The notes under the pieces were generated by a model, which had not been told where the DNA came from, did not search any database, and saw only the letters and a program-made list of their open reading frames with translations. Positions 56,609 to 64,000 of a DNA stretch of 64,000 nt are shown here, in pieces; position 1 is the first letter of the stretch, and each line of letters opens with the position of its first letter. The DNA is from Aegilops tauschii subsp. strangulata (Eukaryota > Streptophyta > Magnoliopsida > Poales > Poaceae). A program made the position numbers and the translations under genes. The stretch spans positions 248,157,135 through 248,221,134 of the forward strand of contig NC_053037.3 of assembly GCF_002575655.3 (NCBI RefSeq), given 5' to 3'.

Positions 56609-57055
56609 GGCACTGTTTGGATACTCTAACTTAGCTAGAGGTTAGAGTTAGTTTCTAGCTCATGACAGTTCAAAGGGGGGGAGAGAGAGATTGGTGGAAT
56701 AGTTGATTGTATTGCTTGAGCCTCATGGGCATATATATAGGTGTACATGGTCATCTTGGAGTAGAAGTCAAGGTAGAATAAATCCTATGCTATCCTACTT
56801 TTCCTAAATAACAATGATACTAAACAATGACTAACCCTAAACTAACTCTAGCCAAAGAGGTGTTTGGATGACAGTGTTAGATTGACAAGAAATGCACTAG
56901 GAGAACTAGCCCCAATCAGCACCTCTTGGATGGGATAGTTGTTTTGGGTGGGTTTGATGCAACTAGCTCAAACTAGCTCTCATGTTTGGATACTTTAGGG
57001 CTATTTGAGCTCAAACTAGCTCAAACTAACTCTAACCCATGGATCCAAACAGGCT
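56609..57055. mobile_element. TIR-bearing MITE-like unit, probably hAT-like, with foreign insert
   Basis: Ends GGCACTGTTTGGAT and ATCCAAACAGGCT are imperfect inverted repeats of the CTGTTTGGA type, and the subterminal parts also pair (CTCTAACTTAGCTAGAGG against CTCAAACTAACTCTAACCC). CAAT flanks both ends, but no convincing 8-bp duplication was found. A stretch of about 200 bp around 56675-56870 (GGGGGGGAGAGAGAGATTGG, TATATATAGG, ACTAACCCTAAACTAACTC) looks like a separate LTR-like insert. Confidence 0.5.
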
Positions 57056-57460
57056 CAATAACTAGTGTACTTAGACCTGCACAATACAAGTTTGAATGAC
57101 TACGTTTGCTTGTTTTTAAATATTAGGCCTGTTGCAGTTAATAACACACATTTCCACTTCTTGTTTTTAAATATTAGGTTTTAACAATTTGGTCTTGCAA
57201 ATGTAGGTCCTGCTGTCAGAGGTTTTGACCCTTTTTGCATATGTGGAAATGAGTTGTCCATGAATATCAGTCAAGTCAAGAAACTCAAAAAGATTGTTAC
57301 ATAAAGAAATTAGCGACAAAAAACAACAAGATCTTTGTCTGCACAATAAAGAAGACATCAGTTCACTACGGGGTGGTACTAACTGTTATACCTTGTCTTT
57401 TTAATTCCTTTGCGCCATTCCAAATCTGGAGAAGATATTTATGCATATCCTTGTTTTCAG

Positions 57461-57707
57461 GCCTTTCCAAAGCAGTTCACTGATGATTACCTCTCAAACC
57501 ACCTGTATGGTCAGGAGGCGAGGAAGGTTTTCATACAACACCCAAGGTTCAATATTGTTCTTGAAGAGGACGAAGGATGGATGGTCAATCATCCACAGGC
57601 ACTGGCTAAAGTTGCAAAGACCTTCAACATCAATGAAGGCTCAATATTCGCCTTCCGCTTCAGCAGTTTTTTTAGATGAGATTCATCTGTCTATGTACCG
57701 TCTGTGA
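57461..57707 (+). pseudogene. B3-like domain exon, relic
   Basis: After the splice acceptor CTTGTTTTCAG (ending 57460) the frame reads AFPKQFTDDYLSNHLYGQEA, RKVFIQHPRFNIVLEEDEGW and NINEGSIFAFRFSSF. PKxF near the start, GW in the middle, then a GSIFAFRF strand fit the plant B3 DNA-binding fold (PKxF ... GW ... GDxxxF). A run of seven T at 57668-57674, probably one too many, causes TGA shortly after. In the other frame LDEIHLSMYRL and a stop at 57705-57707 complete the domain. B3 proteins bind DNA in the nucleus as transcription factors. The match is from pattern memory only. The upstream exon is probably 38626-39050. Confidence 0.45.
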
Positions 57708-57944
57708 TGCTAATTTCAAAAGGTTATAGATGTTGCATGTGAAACTTGGTGCTGGTGCAGTTGTGTAATAGGGTACCTGAGTGCTGAAGCTATATGATGT
57801 TGTACTCTGAGGTATTTCAGTTATGCAACCTTGCTTCCTTAATATGGAAATGAATTATATTGTGTGCTTAATACGAAATGTCAATTAGATTAATAAACGG
57901 ATTATTAATAATAAGACAATTAGCCTACTAATTGGGTTTTTCTA
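57708..57944 (+). other. 3' flank of the B3-like relic
   Basis: AT-rich, no coding. Probably an old 3' untranslated region. Confidence 0.4.
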
Positions 57945-58251
57945 TTGCAAACGGTTATAGAGAAAACACCGTGGGCGATGATCTCAGGCAACGCACACAG
58001 TTTCTAGGAATAAACCGTGTTGTATCAATGAACAATCACACACGACATCCTGTTGAAAACTGTTTGCGTTAGGCCACCTTGCGCAAACGTTTACCACATA
58101 AAAAGTGTGTGTGATGGACAGCCTTTGCCACACAGTTTCTTCTACGCACCGTGTGTGATGCATTTAATAACACACATGATAAAATTGTTAATATCATGTG
58201 CAATGGCAACGCGATCACAAACGATTTAATGAGGAAAATTGTGTGTGATGT
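57945..58251. repeat. CACTA-like subterminal repeats, cut by element G
   Basis: Motifs such as TGCAAACGGTTATA, AACACCGTG, CACACAGTTTC, AACCGTGT, GCAAACGTTTACCA and CACCGTGTGTGATGCA occur in both orientations, as in 37141-37772. Sequence changes abruptly to an LTR at 58252; no CACTA terminus seen. Confidence 0.6.
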
Positions 58252-59012
58252 TGATAGGAGCGAGGGGGCCGATCTTTTGATGAGATGATAACTATCGATT
58301 TGGGGGAGTCAACTTTGATGATCTGGCTACAAACATGCATGAGGTTGCGCCTTAGCAATCGCTAAACCAATCTCTTGAGGTTACTGACGATGCCGGAAGC
58401 ACGATCAGCCTGACCACGAAGGTCTATTCCTGCGCGCAATCGAAGAACAAGCAAGAATATGATAATGTAGTCTGAATATTGCGAGTATAGATGATAAAAG
58501 TTTGGTTTCATAAGCGGTCTTGGTCTGGTTGTTGGACACAAACGAAGTACACGAAGTTGCATCAATGGATAACTTTTAACTAAATAAAACCCAAGAAAAA
58601 AGCTACTAGATGGATCTACTTATATAGGAGCAAAGGGTGGCGGCCAAGGAGGTGGGAGGACCTCCCAAGGCAGCCTAAAACTAACCCTAGGTCGTACAAG
58701 GCTCATGGGCACCGGTGATGCAACACCTTTGGACTTGTAGTTTGACTCGGATTCTGCTACAATGTCAGATTGTTTCATCGATAACACAACGCTCTGGACG
58801 AATTTTAGTGCGATTGCAATTGGTTAGAAAGAGCACGAAATCTACTTTCCAACAAAAAAATAATCACCCAATTCGGAGTCCGTATGAAAGAGTTCTTGGC
58901 GTTCTGAGTCAGGTATGTCTGTGCAGTCCGAATCTGAATCCAGAACGTGAGAGACTTGGACTCTATCTTCTCTTGGCCCAAAAGTGACGTGAGGGGACTT
59001 TTTGAACAGCAC
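58252..59012 (-). repeat. Left LTR and junction of element G
   Basis: LTR-like sequence with CTTATATAGG near 58620; its exact end is not definable because the neighbouring pol is deleted. Confidence 0.55.
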
Positions 59013-59534
59013 CTAAACTTCTATTTTTCTATCCATAAAACCTTCTTCACTTTCTTCTAAAAATGAGTGCAACCAGGTATTTTGTAAATCATCATAATAT
59101 TTTGTTACGGTGTCACTACCTTGTCTTAAATGTTGTAGTTTTTTAATCATGCCACGACTATAATGAACATCTATGAATCTATCTCTCATGACATGTTTTG
59201 AACTATCCCAAGTAGTAGGTATATAATCAGGGTTTAACCGACAGTATTCACCCCACCAAACTGAAGCATAACCAGTGAATGAACCAACCGCTACCTGAAC
59301 TTTTTTACATTCAGCAAAATTATGTGAAGCTAATATATTATTTATGTCAAACTCCCATGCAATATATAAAGCAGCTCTAAAACGGCCATTAAATGGTGGT
59401 ATAGAAACATTAACCTGATCATGTGCATTGGGATGTTTGTGTACCTCTCGTGACGGTTGTAGTATTTGCTTAGGTGGTGGCATGTCTCCCACGATCGATG
59501 AAGCCCAAGAACTAACAACTCCGAAACCTACCAT
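59013..59534 (-). pseudogene. Element G gag fragment
   Basis: A 173-codon open frame with the Retrotrans_gag pattern: VSIPPFNGRFRAALYIAWEF, VGSFTGYASVWWGEYCRL, TTWDSSKHVMRDRF, then MIKKLQHLRQGSDTVTKYYD. This is the capsid-like part of a gypsy gag, different from that of A/B (YISWALKVDKIFRLH). It lacks a zinc knuckle and everything downstream, so it is a fragment of a larger polyprotein. Confidence 0.75.
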
Positions 59535-60934
59535 AATTAGTAGAAAGTAAGAAACAAAATCCGAGAATAATGTTCCTATGAACTACTAGGATGTGGTGGT
59601 AAAACACTCACGATATAGCAAATATCAATGTCTTACAAGTTCTTACCATGCAGCAGGTGGTGACAGGCAACCATCGTTGTCAAATAACTCTGAAGATTGA
59701 GTAAAGCAATTGCCAAGGGAACGTACATATACATGGTGTATAAATACGTGGAGCTTGGAAGGCTTAAATATATGGTAGGAAAATATTAGCAATAATCAAT
59801 TCAGAGATGCAATGTTGAATAAATGCTCAACGACGGTATTGTGCTGGTTCTAGCCTAGACCGGACTAGAGACGCAAGCCTAGAACACTAATGAGGTCACA
59901 GCATTGCACAACTAGCATCAATAAAGGATATGAAGTAGCTCTGGACAGCAAAATATAAGTGAAGATCACAATGGCAGTAAAGATAATGATGAGAAACAAC
60001 TACCAAGTAGAATATACCAATCACTCTCTCTCCAGCTTTACGCTAGAAAAGTTTGTGCCAATATTATGATGATTTTTCTCAAGAATGTCGCTGACTCCAG
60101 CTTTAAAATGCAAAAAGAATCACTCAATTCCGAGTTGATATGAGGAGTCAAAAAATTCATAAAACTAACCTGAAAAACTAGAAAAATATGTGTTCGCGAA
60201 CTTCGGAGGGCAAAAGGACCTATTTAGAAGCCGATTTTGGGGTGGCAAATATTGAACTAGCTTCTGGAACTATTTAGATGTGGCTCGTCGCTAGCTTTAA
60301 TTTGACTACTCGCGGAGACAAAACGGACTTCGTATAAGGAAGTTGTGCCTGTTTTACTGAACAGTGCACAAAACAGATTCCAATCCGAATTCAGGTACGA
60401 GATTGAGTCTAGATAGATCCAAATTTTGTTTTTTCTCTCCTTTTTTATCACACTTTTTTTCTTTTTCTTTCTCTCCTTTTTTTCTCACACTTTTTTTTCT
60501 TTTTCTGTCTTTTTTTTCCTCTCTCCCTCTTTCCAAGACAAACTAGATAAGATGTAGATTGGATCAAGCGAAGATATGAACGACCTCACCTATGATTATT
60601 ACATTGAACGATGGGTAGCACGTGGTGGAAACTGATGGATGGGGTGTGGAGAGCGGAAGAGATAACGATGAAGTGGCGACGTGACTAATGTGAGCAGAAC
60701 TCGAAACTCTGAACGAACTAGACACTAAGATCAGCAACTCGACACGACGATGCAACGGATAATTCAATAATGCAAACAATGAAAAGAAAATTGCAAAGGC
60801 TCGGACCGGCTTGGACAAAGGATGAATAGATCTAACTTTTTTTGTGGCTTTTTCTTGGACAATAGGTAAGAAAATAAATCTAATCTAGGGAAAACTAGAA
60901 ATTCTCACCGAGCAACCTGAAAACCGATACCACT
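59535..60934 (-). other. Leader of element G
   Basis: No coding recognised. It includes a polypyrimidine stretch at about 60426-60535 and the PBS at 60921-60932. Confidence 0.55.
60426..60535 (+). repeat. Polypyrimidine tract
   Basis: About 110 bases almost only C and T on the plus strand (TTTTTTCTCTCC-type units repeated), i.e. a purine tract in the sense strand of G. Confidence 0.8.
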
Positions 60935-61088
60935 TGATAGAGGTGAGGGGCCCAATCTTTCGATGAGATGATAACTATCAATTTGGTGGAGTCGACTTTG
61001 ACAATCCGGCTACAAACATGCACGACGTTGCGCCTTAGCAATCTCTAAACCAATCTCCTGAGGTTACCGACGATGCCGGAAGCACGAT
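60935..61088 (-). repeat. Right LTR of element G, truncated
   Basis: Begins TGATAGAGG and matches 58252 onward until ACGATCAA. There it joins integrase sequence of another element at a shared GATCAA. Confidence 0.75.
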
Positions 61089-62492
61089 CAAGCTACTATT
61101 CTCGATGGCCTATCACCCCCAAACCGATGGCCAAACGGAAGTCACCAACCGGATGCTATCTACTCTCCTACGCGTTGATAAAGAAGAACATCAAGGAGTG
61201 GGAGGAGTGCTTACCCATCGTCGAGTACGCCTACAATCGAGCTCGACACTCTACTACCAGCAAGTCCCCTTTCGAGGTTGTCTACGGCTTCAACCCATTG
61301 TCTCCATTGGACATTCTACCTCTTCCATTCCAAGAACGCGCAAACATGGATGCAAGGGAAAGGGAAAGGTTTCTCAAGAAGATGCATAAAGATACAAGGG
61401 CAACGATCGAGCATCAAGTACATCGCATCGCCACCGAGCTCAACATCTACTACCACGAGCCAATGGACCCTTCAAGGTGCTAGCACGCTACAATGACAAC
61501 GCTTACAAGATTGACATTCCACGCGACAAGTACAACGTTAGTGACATCTTCAACATCAAGGACTTAGCCAAGTACCATGATCATGACGATCATGATCCGT
61601 AAACGGATCTCTCCCACGGGTGGGGGGGGGAGTTTATGATGCGGAGCATCCTTCCATCATCCCCATGGACCCTACACCAACACATCAAACACCACGAGGA
61701 CCCATGACAAGAGCTAGAGCACGCGCAATGGAAACTGAGGTGAACTCCTTCCTACTTGACATGCATATGGACACGAGTGGAACTTGGTTTCTACCTCACC
61801 AAAATGCACTATGTATCATTAGGTATGAATAGGAACATCGCCAAGGAGTAGGAGAACCACCCCTAGGCCTGGCAGAAGAAGAAGGAAGCCCACAGGAGCT
61901 GGACTGGAAGTCCCAGGCGACCCCATGCGCAAGGGCACCTGAGACCCCGTGCCCACGATTTACACAGGGAGCTACGGCTATAGCACCCCGTGTGCACGGG
62001 CGTATACCATGCGCACGGGACCCCCGTGTGCACGAGCTAAACTTACACCGTGCGCACGGGCCCTACAGTATGGCCGGCTGAGATCGGGTTTTGGGCCACC
62101 TCTTCATCCACCTCGCCCCCAAGCCTATATATTCTATACCTAGGGTTATGTTTAGAATTAGCAAAGTATATGTGAGATATTTGAGAGCTTTGCTCCATCT
62201 ACCACTCCATTGGAGATCTAGACCTCTTAGGAGAGGATCCATTTGTGGATTTCAAGACCTCCTCTTGGAGAAGACTACCATCAAGACCTCATCTCTTAGG
62301 AGTGGGAAGAACTCTACCTAGTCCTTGTTTCCTTTGATTGTGCATGTAATCTTGTGGGTCTATTTTTTTTCCTATTCTAGTGGATGTGTGATTGGGTATT
62401 GTTGGAGTGAATTCCTCTTTATGTTCTTGGTGTTCATCCCTTTCCCCCCTCCAAGTGTGAAAAGATACATCTTAGGGTTCTACCCTACAACA
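61089..62492 (+). mobile_element. Integrase C-terminal part and 3' LTR of an A/B relative
   Basis: Starts inside integrase after the junction at about 61085-61091. [20 protein letters not shown] carries the catalytic Glu. A 1-nt shift near 61165 precedes [20 protein letters not shown] and [20 protein letters not shown]. About 100 bases are missing near 61465 (GDLVWLHLRK block) and the tail KVLARYNDNAYKIDIPRDKY, SDIFNIKDL follows, with a TAA at the end. A G-rich polypurine tract ends at 61636 and the LTR is 61637-62492. Everything 5' of the integrase core is gone. Confidence 0.88.
61637..62492 (+). repeat. 3' LTR (856 bp) of the A/B relative
   Basis: TGATGCGGAGCATC to CCCTACAACA. U3 carries the same pol tail (GPMTRARARAMETEVNSFLL). 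Where A/B/E/F have CCGG-type 12-mers it has about six copies of CCGTGCGCACGG-like sequence (61923-62060), followed by CCTATATATTC at 62123-62133. Confidence 0.88.
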
Positions 62493-64000
62493 AGAATCCA
62501 TCAAGCTACAAACTACAAACTCGTAGGTCTGTGGTAAACTATTACACACCATCGGAGGGGTAGCAAGGATGATGAAGAACCCCTCCATGATCGTTGCCCC
62601 CTGCGACAGAGTGTTGAAAAAGGCCTCTAGATTGGATCTCGTGGTTCTGGAACTTGCGGCGGCGGAAAAAGTATTTCTCGACTCCCCTAGGGTTTTGGGG
62701 ATTTTAGAGCATTTTAATAGAGGCGGAGGTAGGTCAAGACAGTGCCCGTGGGCCACAGTACCAACTAGGGCGCACCAGAGGCCCCTAGCACGCCCTGGTG
62801 CCTAGTGGGCCCCATGAGCCTCTTCTCGTGTGGTCCAGAAGCTTCCAGGGTCTCTTATCACGAGAGAAAAAACTCCAAAAAGTTTAGTGGCATTTGGACT
62901 TCGTTTGGTATTCATATTATGCAAAGTAGAAACCAAGCAAAAAACAACAACTGGCACTGGGCACTAAGTTAATAGGTTAGTCCCAAAAAATTATATAAAG
63001 TTGCTAGTAAATGTATATAAAACATCCAAGATTGATAACATAATAGCATGGAACAATCAAAACTTATAGATACGTTGGAGACGTATCAAGCATCCCCAAG
63101 CTTAATTCCTGCTCGTCCTCGAGTAGGTAAATGATAAAAACCGAATTTTTGATGTGGAATGCTACCTATCATGTTCATCACATATTCTTTTCTTTTGTAG
63201 TATGGACATTTGGATTTTAAGTGATTCAAAGAAATAGTCTATAATTTGACATGAAGACATCAATACTCAAGCATATCAACAAGCAACCATGTCTTTCAAA
63301 ATATCAACACTAAAAAAAGTTATCCCTAGCCCATTATGCTCAATCATTGATCCATTCATGAAACACACTCAAATATTAGCTACATCCAATGCACAAGTAT
63401 GACAATAGTGTTCCCTAGTTGGTGCTTTATAAGATAAGGTGGAGACTCAATATAAATAAAAATTTAATAAAAGTAAATAGATAGGCCCTTCGCAGAGGGA
63501 AGCAGATATTTGTAGAGGTGCCAGAGCTCATAGCTTAAATTGAGAGATAAAATTGTTTTCAGAGGCATGCTTTTCCTGTCAATGAAAACGACTGGGAATT
63601 CCCAATATCTTCCATGCTAGATATATCATAGGCGGTTCCCAAACAGAAAATAAAGTTTATTTCCTTTCCACCATTCTTACACAATCCATGGCTAGCCGTA
63701 TCCATGGGTGCCTTCCATACCAACGCTTCCCAAGGAATTTATTATGAACAACATATATAAATTTTTTTCATTTCGGGACTAGGCATCTCTATTACCTGCC
63801 ACAGTCTCGTGCAATGACAAGTGAGTAAACACTCATCTTGAGAATAACATACCTAGCATGGAAAATATTAACCACCCCTTGCCGCTTCATGAGCTGTACG
63901 GGCACACAAAAAGGAAATTTATTTTGAACATTAGAGTTGGCACATACAAATTTACTTGGACTGGCAAGGGAACACCACATATAGGTAGGTACAGTGGACT
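62493..64000 (-). mobile_element. Element H: remnant related to D, runs off the window
   Basis: LTR part 62493-63088 with sense start TGATACGTCTCCAACG at 63088, then AAGCTTGGGGATGC-type sequence and an interior similar to 25629-26000 of D. The left end of the LTR is cut by, or adjoins, the LTR ending at 62492. The interior 63089-64000 holds no recognisable coding; it corresponds to D's 3' non-coding region. Confidence 0.75.

Larger units (their letters stand above)
58252..61088 (-). mobile_element. Element G: internally deleted gypsy retrotransposon
   Basis: Two partial LTRs with the same start, TGATAG(G/A)... at 58252 and 60935, related to the solo-LTR family by TTAGCAATCGCTAAACCAA and ACGATCA(A/G)CCTGACCACGA. 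Between them lie a gag fragment on the minus strand, a leader and a PBS (TGGTATCGGTTT, 60921-60932). Pol is missing: LTR-type sequence from 58252 leads within about 750 bp directly to the gag C-terminus. The right LTR is cut at about 61088. Confidence 0.75.

Overview
The window reads as intergenic DNA of a large grass genome, most likely Triticeae (wheat, barley, rye or Aegilops type). The grounds are stacks of nested LTR retrotransposons with intact 5-bp target duplications, a Stowaway MITE with CTCCCTCC ends, CACTA-type subterminal repeats, and grass-type F-box/FBD, exonuclease-like and B3-like gene relics. No intact cellular gene, tRNA, rRNA or CRISPR array was seen. Family names are from memory; no database was searched. 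Letters A to H are local labels.

Layout. 1-2312: 5' part of a Copia element on the minus strand (gag, leader, primer-binding site, cut LTR). 2313-5029: gypsy-type sequence with a frameshifted Transposase_28 gene. 5030-5690: LTR/pol-tail remnant. 5732-6390: a 224-bp sequence present twice. 7055-9015: broken F-box/FBD gene. 9720-10271 and 37003-37140: the two halves of a 3'-5' exonuclease-like gene, separated by element A (10272-36997, minus, TSD GAACC). A was entered by B (12131-21808, plus, TSD TAAAC) in its integrase region and by D (23192-31470, minus, TSD GATGC) in its reverse transcriptase region. Solo LTRs of one further family sit in B's gag (16135-17051, TSD ATCAA) and in D's LTR (23474-24387, TSD GTGTG). 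37141-37772: a CACTA terminus. 38626-39050 and 57461-57707: two exons of a B3-like gene relic. Element E (39309-56260, minus, TSD CAAAT) lies between them, with a third solo LTR (39579-40497, TSD TAGAG) in its LTR and element F (47330-54984, minus, TSD AAATC) in its leader. 56318-57055: a Stowaway MITE and a second TIR-like unit. 57945-58251: CACTA-like repeats. 58252-61088: gypsy remnant G. 61089-62492: integrase/LTR fragment of an A/B relative. 62493-64000: remnant H, related to D.

The most interesting content is the relation between A/B and E/F. All four share LTR termini, leader sequence and an N-terminal gag module. A and B carry gag-protease-RT-RNase H-integrase. E and F instead carry, in frame with the gag N-terminus, a very long His/Met/Cys/Asp-rich reading frame of unknown function (973 uninterrupted codons in F) and no pol. 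The group also shares a leader hairpin whose stem differs by an apparent compensatory pair and is present two or three times in the non-autonomous copies, plus arrays of a self-complementary 12-mer in both U3 and leader. This looks like an autonomous/non-autonomous pair with shared cis signals; that interpretation is inference.
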